From assembly GCA_035403085.1 (NCBI GenBank), contig DAONEM010000008.1:1-64000 (forward strand): a DNA stretch of 64,000 nt, given 5' to 3'. Every line of letters begins with the position of its first letter. The stretch's first letter is position 1. A model generated the notes under the pieces. The model did no database searches and was not told where the DNA came from. It saw only the letters and a program-made list of their open reading frames with translations. The translations under genes were made by a program, and so were the position numbers. Of the stretch, positions 54,139 through 62,565 are shown piece after piece. This stretch comes from JAMOAD01 sp023621955 (GTDB lineage Bacteria > Acidobacteriota > Aminicenantia > JAMOAD01).

Positions 54139-55118
54139 GCGGGAGCGATAGCAGGCCCCTCCTTTCTGGGGAAAACGCCAGGAAGGAGTACATCCGGAGA
54201 ATCAACCTGGTCTTGGACTACATAGAGGGCCATCTGGACGGCGACCTCTCCCTCACCAAGCTGGCCTCGGTGGCCGCTTTTTCCCCCTTTCATTTCCACA
54301 GGCTCTTCGCCCTCTTCATCGGGGAACCTCTGAACCGGTACATCGGGAGAATCCGCCTGGAGAGGGCCGCCAATCGTCTCACCTGTGACGCTGAAACGAG
54401 CGTTACCTCCGTAGCCTTGAACTGCGGTTATTCAGGCTCTTCGGCCTTCGCCAGGGCTTTCAAGGCTCACTTCGGTGTCTCTCCCAGGGAGTGGAGGGCC
54501 CGCAAGATCGGTATAGGGGAAAGCAAGTGGTGCCAACGGAAAGGCAATATCTGGCAAGAACCTCAAGGAAAGGTTGTCTATAATTACTCCAGTAAATTGA
54601 TCGAATGGAGGATCACCATGACCAACCTTTCGGAAACAAAGATCACCGTCGAGAACCTGGAGCCCATGGAAGTCGCCTACATCCGGCATATCGGCCCCTA
54701 CAAGGGGGACGAAGCGCTCTTCCGAGAGCTCTTCTCCAAACTCATGAGGTGGGCGGGGACCAGAGGCCTCATCCACTTCCCGCAGACCCTCATGCTCGCC
54801 GTCTACCACGATGATCCCGATCTCACCGACGAGAACGCCTTGAGGCTCAGCTGTTGCATTACCGTTCCCGCCGGGACCGAGGGGGGCGGCGAGATCGGTA
54901 CCATGAAGCTTCCCGGAGGACTCTACGCGGTCGGTCACTTCGACATTGCTTCCGAGCAGTTCGGGGAGGCCTGGAAGGGGCTCTGCTCCCTATGGCTCCC
55001 CCAGAGCGGGTACCAGGTCGACGACAGGCTCAGCTTTGAGATCTACAGGAACGACCCCGACCAACACCCCCAACACCACCACATCGTCGATATTTGCATG
55101 CCTGTCAGGCCTCTCTGA
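54135..55118 (+). CDS. AraC-family regulator with GyrI-like effector-binding domain
   Basis: Transcription factor of the Rob/SoxS-related type. Residues 18-125 hold the double HTH (DGDLSLTKLASVAAFSPFHFHRLF and TSVTSVALNCGYSGSSAFARAFKAHFGVSPREW, shown in parts). Residues 160-327 are a GyrI-like domain that typically binds hydrophobic or cationic drugs (VENLEPMEVAYIRHIGPYKG, GGLYAVGHFDIA). Length 327 aa. It overlaps the HAD gene (ATGA). A nearby RND efflux operon is a possible target, which is inference. Ends 4 bp from the convergent permease gene. Confidence 0.9.
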   Translation: MSGSDSRPLLSGENARKEYIRRINLVLDYIEGHLDGDLSLTKLASVAAFSPFHFHRLFALFIGEPLNRYIGRIRLERAANRLTCDAETSVTSVALNCGYSGSSAFARAFKAHFGVSPREWRARKIGIGESKWCQRKGNIWQEPQGKVVYNYSSKLIEWRITMTNLSETKITVENLEPMEVAYIRHIGPYKGDEALFRELFSKLMRWAGTRGLIHFPQTLMLAVYHDDPDLTDENALRLSCCITVPAGTEGGGEIGTMKLPGGLYAVGHFDIASEQFGEAWKGLCSLWLPQSGYQVDDRLSFEIYRNDPDQHPQHHHIVDICMPVRPL

Positions 55119-55122
55119 AGGG

Positions 55123-55902
55123 TTAAGACCTCCAAAGGTTGGAGAGGACCTTCACCATCAGGAGGGTGAGCCCCAGGAGAAAGATCGGTCGGATGACCCT
55201 GCTTCCCCGGGAAACGACGAGACGAGCGCCCAGGAGGTTCCCCCCGATTCCGAAGAAGAGGGCGGGAACCCCCAGGGCTAAAACCACCTTCCCGTGGAGA
55301 AGGAAGGTGGCTAGGGCGGCGATGTTGGAGGCCAGGTTGACGACTTTGGTGTTCCCGTTGGCCTTGACCAAGTCGTACTTGAGCCCCAGGATGTAGAAGA
55401 CCAGGAGGAAGCTTCCTGTTCCTGGGCCGAAGAAACCGTCATAGAAGCCGAAGAAGCCGCCACCCAGGCAGGAGAGAAGGAGGCGGCGGCTCCGGGGAAG
55501 TTCCGATGAGCGGTCGTCTCCTCCAAGACCCTTGTTCAGAAGGGTGAAGAGGGCGATGACTGGGACGAGGATGGCCAGAAGGTAGTTGAGAAAACGGGGG
55601 TTGAGGAGGAGAACCGTCCTGGTACCGGCCCAAGAGCCCAGAAGCGCGGAGAGCCCTCCCGTCAAGGCGACTGGGAGCTCCATCATCTTGTGGGTGTGGT
55701 AGCGCCAAGTGGCGAAGAGGGTTCCGAAGCAGGAGGAGAGTTTGTTGGTCCCCAAGGCGAAGTGGGGGGGGACACCGGCCGCTAGGTAGGCAGGAAGAGA
55801 GAGGAGCCCCCCTCCTCCGGCGATAGAGTCGATGACGCCGGCGAGGAAGATGGCGGGAAGAACGATGAGATAACTCTGCAGGGAGGGAACAAAGTTCTCC
55901 AT
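55123..55902 (-). CDS. TauE/SafE-family permease (predicted anion or sulfonate transporter)
   Basis: Eight-helix membrane protein, 259 aa. The family start LPAIFLAGVIDSIAGGGGLLSLPAYLAAGVPP and FGTNKLSS-type ALGTNKLSSCFGT are visible (shown in parts), with internal duplication (GFYDGFFGPGTGSFLLV and KANGNTKVVNLASNIAAL). Substrate unknown; sulfite, sulfoacetate or other organic anions are typical. ATG 55902 has no Shine-Dalgarno. A TTGACT is at 55936-55931, with only weak -10 candidates (TACTCT or GATACT) 6-8 nt before the ATG. Confidence 0.88.
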   Translation of the reverse strand: MENFVPSLQSYLIVLPAIFLAGVIDSIAGGGGLLSLPAYLAAGVPPHFALGTNKLSSCFGTLFATWRYHTHKMMELPVALTGGLSALLGSWAGTRTVLLLNPRFLNYLLAILVPVIALFTLLNKGLGGDDRSSELPRSRRLLLSCLGGGFFGFYDGFFGPGTGSFLLVFYILGLKYDLVKANGNTKVVNLASNIAALATFLLHGKVVLALGVPALFFGIGGNLLGARLVVSRGSRVIRPIFLLGLTLLMVKVLSNLWRS

Positions 55903-55944
55903 GAAGGGAGAGTATCATCGGTGAAGAAGAAGTCAAGAGAGGTT

Positions 55945-55996
55945 ACTTGATCTTTTAACTATGGGTAAATATACTATACCAATGATTAAATCAAGT
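55945..55996 (+). promoter_or_regulatory. Promoter and candidate operator of the TetR-efflux operon
   Basis: TTGATC (55947-55952), 17-bp spacer, TATACT (55970-55975). ACTTGAT (55945-55951) and its inverse ATCAAGT (55990-55996) bracket the promoter, a plausible autoregulatory TetR site. Confidence 0.55.
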
Positions 55997-56013
55997 GACC
56001 GAGGGTACGAACG

Positions 56014-56616
56014 ATGAAAGAGGCCATTCGAATCTACATCTTGGAAAAAGCGAAGCAACTCTTTATCAAACAGGGGTACCGCCAGAGCACAATGGCTGAG
56101 ATCGCCGAAGCCTCGGGGGTCTCAAAGCCAACCCTTTACCGGTATTTCGCCGGGAAGGAGGATCTGATTCGAAGTGTGGCCGAGGAGCTGGAAGCCTTCC
56201 TGGGAAGGGAAGTCTTCTCGATTCTCGAGCGGAAGGCCCCCTTCAAGGAGAAGTTTCAGGCCTTCATCGAAAGGACCTTCGCCTTGATCATGGAGAACCG
56301 CGAACTCTACCGTTTGGCCGCCCTAGAGTACTGGAGCGGGGGAAAGATCTTCCACGAGAAGGAGGCCTTCATCGAAGAGTTTTCCCAGGCCAAGAAGGTG
56401 AGGTACGATAAGGTCAGGGCCTTCGTCCGGGAAGGGCAGAAGGAGGGCGTTCTCCGGGAGGAGTTGAGCGATACCCTCATGACCTTCATGATCATGGCGG
56501 TCTTTACGGAGTTTTTTCACCTGGTGGTTCTTCTGACGCCTGCTTCGGGGTTTCGTCCGGAAGAGGTTGGGCGGCAGGTCTATTCGGCCCTCGAAGAGGG
56601 ACTCTTCAGGAGGTAA
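56014..56616 (+). CDS. TetR-family transcriptional regulator
   Basis: 200 aa. N-terminal HTH: AKQLFIKQGYRQSTMAEIAEASGVSKPTLYRYFAGKEDLI (shown as the standard TetR pattern, about 12-52). The variable C-terminal ligand domain is helical. First gene of an operon with a TolC-type channel, a membrane-fusion protein and an RND pump; the natural reading is a ligand-responsive repressor of its own efflux operon. GAGGG lies 7 nt before the ATG. Confidence 0.93.
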   Translation: MKEAIRIYILEKAKQLFIKQGYRQSTMAEIAEASGVSKPTLYRYFAGKEDLIRSVAEELEAFLGREVFSILERKAPFKEKFQAFIERTFALIMENRELYRLAALEYWSGGKIFHEKEAFIEEFSQAKKVRYDKVRAFVREGQKEGVLREELSDTLMTFMIMAVFTEFFHLVVLLTPASGFRPEEVGRQVYSALEEGLFRR

Positions 56617-56618
56617 CA

Positions 56619-57935
56619 ATGGTCCGCACCACGATTCTTCTCCTCGCACTCCTTCTTTCCCTTCCCCTCCTCTGCCAAGAACCCATGAATCTGGCCCAGG
56701 CTCTGGAAATGGCGATGAAAGGGAACCCCGAACTCCTCCAGGAGAGGGCGAGGAGAGAACAGGCGACGGGGTTCAAGGCGGCCGCGTTTTCGGCCTTCCT
56801 TCCTACGGTGGACGCCACCCTCTCCGATGTCGTCAAGAAGAAGGTGATGGAGGTGGAGTTCCCCTCTCTCGTCCCAGGGGAACCCCCCCAGAGGATGAAG
56901 ATCGACTTTACCCGCAAGTACCAGTTTACCCTTCAGGCAGTTCAGCCCCTCTTCACGGGGGGGAGGGTTCTCAGCGCCTGGAAAAGCGCCGGGGAGGCGG
57001 AAAAGATCGCCAAATTGATGGTCCAGTCCAAGCAGGATGAGATCAGGGCCAGAACAAAGGCGGCCTTCTACGGTGTCATCCTGGCCCGTAAGAGCCTCGA
57101 CGTCGTCGACAGGGCGCTTCAGAACGCGGAAAACGTCGACAGAATCGTGAAGGAACGTCTCAAAGAGGGAACCATCAAGAGGCTTGACCTTCTTAGGGCG
57201 GAGAATAGGGTGGATGAGCTGAAGGGGGAGAGGGTCCGAGGGGAGGCGAGAATCGTGGAGGCTGAGAACCTCCTCAAGACGCTCCTGGGCATGGGGATCG
57301 ACCAGAAGGTTCTCCTCTCCGGGGAGCTTCCCGATTCTCACCCGCCTCTGAGCCGGGAGGGGCTTACGAGGGCCTTCAGGCAGGGGAACCCCCTCCTGGA
57401 GACGCTCTCTTCCAGGCTTAGGATAGGGGATCTGAAGGTCAAGCAGGCCCGGGCCTCCCTCTTTCCTACCCTCTCCCTGGTGGGGCAGTACAATTACCAG
57501 GGGGATGGGATGAAAGACTTTTCCCAGTGGTACAACTACTATACGATCAGCCTCAACCTCTCCTTCACTCTCTTCAAGGGGGGATCCCGGCTGGCGGAAG
57601 GGAGGATCGCCAAAGCCGAAAGGGATGAGGTCCGCTCCGCCGTCGCCGCCCTCAGGGATTCCCTGGAGAGTGAACTGGAGAACTGCTGGAAACGGTGGTT
57701 GGCCGAGAAGAGTCGGGTGGAGTACACCAAGGCTCAGCATCAACGCTCCCAGGAGGAGTTTCGGTTGGCCGAACTCTCTTACCGGGAGGGAATGCTCACC
57801 TACACAGACCTGGAGCTCTCCCAAGTCGCCCTGGCGGAAACTGAACTTCGTTATCTGCAGAGCCTCTACGAGTGGGCGACGGCGACTTATTCTTTAGAAA
57901 CCCTCACGGGAAGCGAGTTTCCCGAACATGGCTGA
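56619..57935 (+). CDS. TolC-family outer-membrane efflux protein
   Basis: Outer-membrane channel of the tripartite efflux pump. Signal peptide 1-19 (TILLLALLLSLPLLC), then two OEP repeats (MNLAQALEMAMKGNPELLQERAR, GNPLLETLSSRLRIGDLKVKQARASLFPTLSLVG, ELSYREGMLTYTDLELSQVALAETELRYLQ in parts). Length 438 aa. AGGAGG at the end of the TetR gene precedes the ATG by 5 nt. Confidence 0.92.
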   Translation: MVRTTILLLALLLSLPLLCQEPMNLAQALEMAMKGNPELLQERARREQATGFKAAAFSAFLPTVDATLSDVVKKKVMEVEFPSLVPGEPPQRMKIDFTRKYQFTLQAVQPLFTGGRVLSAWKSAGEAEKIAKLMVQSKQDEIRARTKAAFYGVILARKSLDVVDRALQNAENVDRIVKERLKEGTIKRLDLLRAENRVDELKGERVRGEARIVEAENLLKTLLGMGIDQKVLLSGELPDSHPPLSREGLTRAFRQGNPLLETLSSRLRIGDLKVKQARASLFPTLSLVGQYNYQGDGMKDFSQWYNYYTISLNLSFTLFKGGSRLAEGRIAKAERDEVRSAVAALRDSLESELENCWKRWLAEKSRVEYTKAQHQRSQEEFRLAELSYREGMLTYTDLELSQVALAETELRYLQSLYEWATATYSLETLTGSEFPEHG

Positions 57936-57945
57936 GGAGGCGACA

Positions 57946-59028
57946 ATGAAATCTTTTACAAGGAGGGCCACCCCTCTCTGGTTGTTTCTCTCTTTTCTCG
58001 TTTGCTTCGGATGCGCTCAGAAGAGTACTCCCCGAGCGAAGAGCTCTTCCGGCGTCGTCGCCTTTCAGGTCAGGAGTCGGCCCGTTCTTGAGGGGGCGAT
58101 CACCGAATACTTCCGCTACGCGGGGCGGCTCCGTTCCGCGGAGCTCTTGGTCGTTCAGCCCGAGGTTCCCGGTCGGATTAAACGCCTTCTCCGAGAGGTT
58201 GGCGACCGGGTTAGAGAGGGAGATCTCCTCCTGGAGCTGGAGAGCACGACCATCGAAGCCCAGAGGAACCAAGCCAAGGCGCTCATGGAAATCGGCAAGG
58301 CCTCATGGGAAGACAGCGAGAAGAACTGGAAGAGGAGCGAAGCCCTCTACCGGAGCCAAGGGGTCTCCGAGACGGAGAGGGAGAAGGCCTCCTTACAGAG
58401 GGAGAGCTCTTTGAGACAGTACGAGCAGAGTCAGGCGGCCTTCAGGGCGGCCGAGTACGCCTTGGCCCAGACAAAGGTAAGAGCCCCCTTCGCGGGGAAG
58501 ATCACCTTGAAGAGTTGTGAGGAGGGGGAGTACTTCTCGCCGGGGGCCAAGTCCGAAGGGGTCTACACCTTGGAGAGAGACGATCGGATCTTCGTGGATG
58601 TCGATGTCCCCTCCACGGACTCTCCCCTCATAGAGAAAGGGGCCTCGGTGGAGGTGGAGTCTTCGTCCGGGTGGCTAGCCGGGAAGGTGATCTCCAAGGG
58701 AGAACGGGCCGACCCTCTCTCCTCTTCCTTCCCGGTGAGGGCCGTGGTGGACAACCCCAAGGGGTGGCTTAAACCCGGCTCCGTTGCCGGCATGAAGGTT
58801 CACTACCGAGGACGCGAGAAGACCCTGGTCGTCCCTCTCTCCGCGTTGTCCGAGGGGGACACCCTCTTCGTGAAAGAGGGGAACACCGTTCGGGAGAGGA
58901 AGGTTACGGTGGGGTTGCGGAATCCCGAGTGGGTCGAGATTCTCAAGGGCCTGAAGGTTGGGGAAAGGGCTGTGGTGGAAGGCAATTTCGGCCTCTATGA
59001 GGGGGCCTTGGTCGAGGAGATCCAATGA
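57946..59028 (+). CDS. RND efflux membrane-fusion lipoprotein (HlyD/AcrA family)
   Basis: Periplasmic adaptor between the RND pump and the TolC-type channel. The signal sequence ends in the lipobox LVCFGC, so it is anchored as a lipoprotein. Barrel-sandwich halves (VQPEVPGRIKRLLREVGDRVREGDLLLELE and ALAQTKVRAPFAGKI) flank an alpha-hairpin (about 85-145), followed by beta-barrel and MP domains. ATG 57946, with GAGGAGG 5 nt upstream, gives 360 aa; the ATG at 57928 is rejected for lack of a site. Overlaps the TolC gene frame region by none and the pump gene by ATGA. Confidence 0.92.
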   Translation: MKSFTRRATPLWLFLSFLVCFGCAQKSTPRAKSSSGVVAFQVRSRPVLEGAITEYFRYAGRLRSAELLVVQPEVPGRIKRLLREVGDRVREGDLLLELESTTIEAQRNQAKALMEIGKASWEDSEKNWKRSEALYRSQGVSETEREKASLQRESSLRQYEQSQAAFRAAEYALAQTKVRAPFAGKITLKSCEEGEYFSPGAKSEGVYTLERDDRIFVDVDVPSTDSPLIEKGASVEVESSSGWLAGKVISKGERADPLSSSFPVRAVVDNPKGWLKPGSVAGMKVHYRGREKTLVVPLSALSEGDTLFVKEGNTVRERKVTVGLRNPEWVEILKGLKVGERAVVEGNFGLYEGALVEEIQ

Positions 59029-62000
59029 GTCTGGCCTCATTCTCTGTTCGCAAGAAAGTCACCGTCACCATGTTCACCCTCATCATCCTCCTCATGGGGG
59101 TGATCTCCTTCTCCAAGCTGGGCCTTGACCTGATGCCGGACATCGATTACCCGACCATCAGCGTCGTGACCACCTATACCGGGGCCTCTCCCGAAGACAT
59201 TGAGGAGATGATCACCAAACCGATGGAGGGGTGGGTAGGAACCGTCTCAAACGTGAAGAAGGTTCAATCCTTCTCCAAAGAGGGAATCTCCCTGATCAAC
59301 ATCGAGTTTGAATGGGGGACGAACCTGGACTTCGCCGCGCAGGATGTCAGGGAGACGATCTCCCAATACGAGCGGTATCTCCCCGAAGAGGCGGAGAAAC
59401 CGACGGTCATCAAGTTCAACCTCTCCCAGATCCCCGTGCTCATGTACGGCGTGAGCGGGAAACGCTCTCTCTTCGACGTGAAGAACATCACCGAGGACAA
59501 GATCGCCGAGCGACTGGAGCGGCTCGACGGTGTGGCCCAGGTGATGGTTGTCAGCTCCGAGGTTCGGGAGATTCAGGTTCGTCTTGACGGCGACCGGGTG
59601 AAGAGCCTCTCCCTGTCGCCGGACGCCGTTCTGGCCAGCCTCAGCGCGGAGAACCTCAACCAACCGGCCGGATACTTCACCCAGGGGCATCAGGAGTATA
59701 TCCTCAGGACCACCGGGGAGTTTAAAGACCTGGAGACGATCCGGAGAATCTCTGTGGGGACCACACCGGAGGGGCGGATCGTTCGGCTTGGCGAGATCGC
59801 GACCGTTGTGGACGGATTGAAGGAGAGCCGGACCAACGCGAAAATGTCCGGTGAGAAAGCGGTCTTCTTCATCGTCTCCAAGAGCAGTGGAGCCAACATC
59901 GTCAAGGTTGCGGACCGGGTGAAGGGGACTCTGGAGAAGATGAAGGGAGACCTTCCCTCCGACATCACCCTCCACCTGGGAATGGATATGTCCGAACCCG
60001 TCACCAACACGGCCGCCGGAACCACCAGCGACGTGATCTTCGGCGGGCTCATGGTGGTCGTCGTGATCTTTCTCTTCCTCTCCAACTGGCGGCCGACCCT
60101 CACGATCTCCATCTCCATCCCCCTCTCCATCATCGCCACCTTCATCTCTTTCTATGTGGCCGGGTACACCCTGAACCTGATCACCCTGGTCGGTCTGGGG
60201 TTGGGAGTCGGTATGTTGGTGGACAACTCGGTCGTGGTCATCGAGAATATCTTCCGCAGGGTTGAAGAGGAGGATGAGGACGTGGAGACGGCCTCGGCTA
60301 AGGGGACCGAGGAGGTGGGGATGGCCATATCCGCATCAACCTTCACCACCATAGGAGTCTTCTTCCCCATGCTCTTCACCTCGGGGATCGTGGGAAAGTT
60401 CGCCCAGGCCCTTGCCCTCTCCGTAAGCTTCGCCCTCCTCTCCTCCCTCCTGGTGGCCTTGACCATCGTTCCCATGCTTACTTCGGTGATCTTTCGGGGA
60501 ATGGGAAGGGAGTCCATCGCCGCCAAAGGTTCCAAGGAGAGGGGTTTTGACAGGTACAGGAGGCTCTACAAGAGGCTTCTGGAGGGAGCGCTCCGTAAAC
60601 GGAAGACAGTCTTAACCGTGGTGGTTCTTCTCTTCCTTCTCTCCTTTGTGGCCATGGCTTTTCTGGGGACGGAGTTCATGCCCACCTCCGACAACAGCAC
60701 TGTCCTTCTGAAGCTCAAGCTTCCCATCGGGACCCCCCTGGCCGTGACCGAGAGAATCGCCGGAGAGATCGACAAGAGGCTTATGGCGCGAAAAGAGGTC
60801 CTCTCCATCGGGACCATCGTCGGTGTGGACGAGAACGACCAGAACGGGAGTAGCACGGAGACGAACCCCCGGGGGACCCACGAGGCGATCTTCTGGATCA
60901 GGCTGGTTCCCAAGAGTGAAAGGGCCCTCTCGGGCACCGATGTTATCGACGAAGTCAAGCGGTCGGTCCCGCCCTACCGGGGAAGTACCTTGGAGACGGT
61001 GGATTTCAGCCAGTCCCTCACAGGGGGGTCCTCCTTTCCTGTGGATGTCCGGGTCTATGGAAAGGATTTGGGAATGCTGAAGAATATCTCCGACAGGGTT
61101 TCCCAAGTTATGGCCTCCGTTTCCGGTTTTACGGATATCCATTCGAGTCTGATCACGGGCAAAAAAGAGGTGCATATCGAGATCGACCGGGAGAAGGCCT
61201 ACCGGTTTGGGCTCAACGTCACCTCCATCGCCTCGGCTGTTCACACCTACACCATCGGAAAGACCTACACCCGGTACAAGGAGAAGGGTGAAGAGTACGA
61301 CATCCGGGTTCTCATGGACGAGAAGGACAGGAAGAGAATCGAAGATATCCGGCTCCTCCCCATACCTACCCCCACGGGAAAGAGGGTCTACTTGAAAGAC
61401 GTGGCCTCTCTGGAGGTCGGCACGGGCCCCCTGGAAATCGAACGTCAGAATCAGGTAAGGAAAGTCTCCGTTCTGGCCAACGTCAAGGGGCGGGACATGG
61501 GGTCTACCGTGGAGGAGCTGAAGGCGAAGCTGGCCCTCTTGGAAAAGAACCTCCCCTCCGGGTATTTCATCGAGTACGCGGGGCAGTATGAGGACATGAC
61601 TTCGGGCTTTCAGGATCTTTTCCTCGCCTTCCTGATCGCCGTGACCCTGGTCTACATGATCATGGCCTCCCAGTTTGAGCACCTGCTCCATCCCCTGGTG
61701 ATCATGTTCACGGTTCCCATGGCCTTCATAGGTGTGATCGCCGCCCTGGCAGCGGCGGGAAGCCCCGTCAACGTCATCGTCTTCATGGGGCTCATCATCT
61801 TGGCGGGAGTGGCGGTCAACAACGGGATCGTCATGATCGATTACATCAACCAGAAGCGCAAGGCCGGGGAGGATGCCTACCAGGCGGTTGTAGAGGGAGC
61901 GGTCACTAGGTTGAGGCCGATTCTCATCACCTCTTTCACGACGGTGATCGGGATGGTCCCCATGGTCTTCTCCAAGGGTGAGGGGGCCGAAATGCGCCAG

Positions 62001-62123
62001 CCTATCGGGCTGACCATCGTCGGAGGGCTGACGGCGGCGACGCTCTTGACCCTCTTCGTCATCCCCATCATCTACTCCTACTTCAACAAGATCAAGCCTC
62101 CCCCCCGGGAAGAGGCGAGGTAG
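59025..62123 (+). CDS. RND-family efflux pump inner-membrane component
   Basis: Proton-driven transporter of 1032 aa with the AcrB plan: 12 transmembrane helices, two large periplasmic loops, an N-terminal FSVRKKVTVTMFTLIILLMG, and the TM4 proton-relay segment VGLGLGVGMLVDNSVVVIENIFRR, which contains the Asp. The second half repeats the pattern (GLIILAGVAVNNGIVMIDYINQ). Proton-relay motif and lack of metal-export CzcA marks suggest a drug or hydrophobic-compound (HAE-like) pump. ATGA overlap with the adaptor gene. Confidence 0.94.
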   Translation: MSLASFSVRKKVTVTMFTLIILLMGVISFSKLGLDLMPDIDYPTISVVTTYTGASPEDIEEMITKPMEGWVGTVSNVKKVQSFSKEGISLINIEFEWGTNLDFAAQDVRETISQYERYLPEEAEKPTVIKFNLSQIPVLMYGVSGKRSLFDVKNITEDKIAERLERLDGVAQVMVVSSEVREIQVRLDGDRVKSLSLSPDAVLASLSAENLNQPAGYFTQGHQEYILRTTGEFKDLETIRRISVGTTPEGRIVRLGEIATVVDGLKESRTNAKMSGEKAVFFIVSKSSGANIVKVADRVKGTLEKMKGDLPSDITLHLGMDMSEPVTNTAAGTTSDVIFGGLMVVVVIFLFLSNWRPTLTISISIPLSIIATFISFYVAGYTLNLITLVGLGLGVGMLVDNSVVVIENIFRRVEEEDEDVETASAKGTEEVGMAISASTFTTIGVFFPMLFTSGIVGKFAQALALSVSFALLSSLLVALTIVPMLTSVIFRGMGRESIAAKGSKERGFDRYRRLYKRLLEGALRKRKTVLTVVVLLFLLSFVAMAFLGTEFMPTSDNSTVLLKLKLPIGTPLAVTERIAGEIDKRLMARKEVLSIGTIVGVDENDQNGSSTETNPRGTHEAIFWIRLVPKSERALSGTDVIDEVKRSVPPYRGSTLETVDFSQSLTGGSSFPVDVRVYGKDLGMLKNISDRVSQVMASVSGFTDIHSSLITGKKEVHIEIDREKAYRFGLNVTSIASAVHTYTIGKTYTRYKEKGEEYDIRVLMDEKDRKRIEDIRLLPIPTPTGKRVYLKDVASLEVGTGPLEIERQNQVRKVSVLANVKGRDMGSTVEELKAKLALLEKNLPSGYFIEYAGQYEDMTSGFQDLFLAFLIAVTLVYMIMASQFEHLLHPLVIMFTVPMAFIGVIAALAAAGSPVNVIVFMGLIILAGVAVNNGIVMIDYINQKRKAGEDAYQAVVEGAVTRLRPILITSFTTVIGMVPMVFSKGEGAEMRQPIGLTIVGGLTAATLLTLFVIPIIYSYFNKIKPPPREEAR

Positions 62124-62179
62124 AGGAGGCGCTCTTCCCATCGGCGGCGGCTATCTCAGGGGTGGCGGATTCTGTTCAT

Positions 62180-62242
62180 TCTAAAAAGGAGTGTCCGTTG
62201 TATTTGCTCCATCTCCCGGATCCCCAAAAGGGAGTGTCCGTT
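62180..62242 (+). repeat. Two-part dispersed repeat, copy B
   Basis: AAAAAGGAGTGTCCGTTGTA begins at 62183, and AAAAGGGAGTGTCCGTT at 62226, 43 bp later. 23 nt are identical to copy A. It sits between the RND pump gene and the feo promoter. Confidence 0.65.
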
Positions 62243-62281
62243 CTCTCTCGTCCCCTTTCTCGGGGCGGGGGAGCCTCCTTT

Positions 62282-62310
62282 TTGACAGGAGTTCGAGGGC
62301 AGATTATAAT
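62282..62310 (+). promoter_or_regulatory. feoA: Promoter of feoAB
   Basis: Perfect consensus: TTGACA (62282-62287), 17-bp spacer, TATAAT (62305-62310). The ATG is 12 nt downstream, so the leader is only about 5-7 nt and no Shine-Dalgarno is present. No obvious Fur palindrome is seen. Confidence 0.88.
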
Positions 62311-62322
62311 AACTCAATACCT

Positions 62323-62565
62323 ATGACCCTAAGCGATGCGCGGTTCGAAAAAATCTACCGTATCGTCTCCCTGAACGGAGGCGCCAACATGGCTCAGCGG
62401 TTGTCCGCCATGGGGCTCTACCCCGGCGCCAGAGTCGCCTTGGCCTCAAGGGCGCCCCTCTGTGGACCACTGTTGATCAAGAACATCGAAAACAATGTTC
62501 AGGTCGCGCTGGGCACCGGCGTTGTCGAGAAGATCGAGGTTGTCGAGGTGGAAGACGGGGAATGA
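62323..62565 (+). CDS. feoA: Ferrous iron transport protein A
   Basis: Small SH3-like partner of FeoB, 80 aa. The FeoA pattern RLSAMGLYPGARVALASRAPLCGPLLIKN is present in parts, including the conserved Gly-Pro pair. ATG 62323 is chosen because the promoter -10 ends at 62310, which excludes the longer upstream frame. Overlaps feoB by ATGA. Confidence 0.9.
   Translation: MTLSDARFEKIYRIVSLNGGANMAQRLSAMGLYPGARVALASRAPLCGPLLIKNIENNVQVALGTGVVEKIEVVEVEDGE

Noticed and set aside
62191..62322. 44-residue N-terminal extension of FeoA
   Set aside because: It covers the dispersed repeat and the feo promoter, so it lies upstream of the transcription start.
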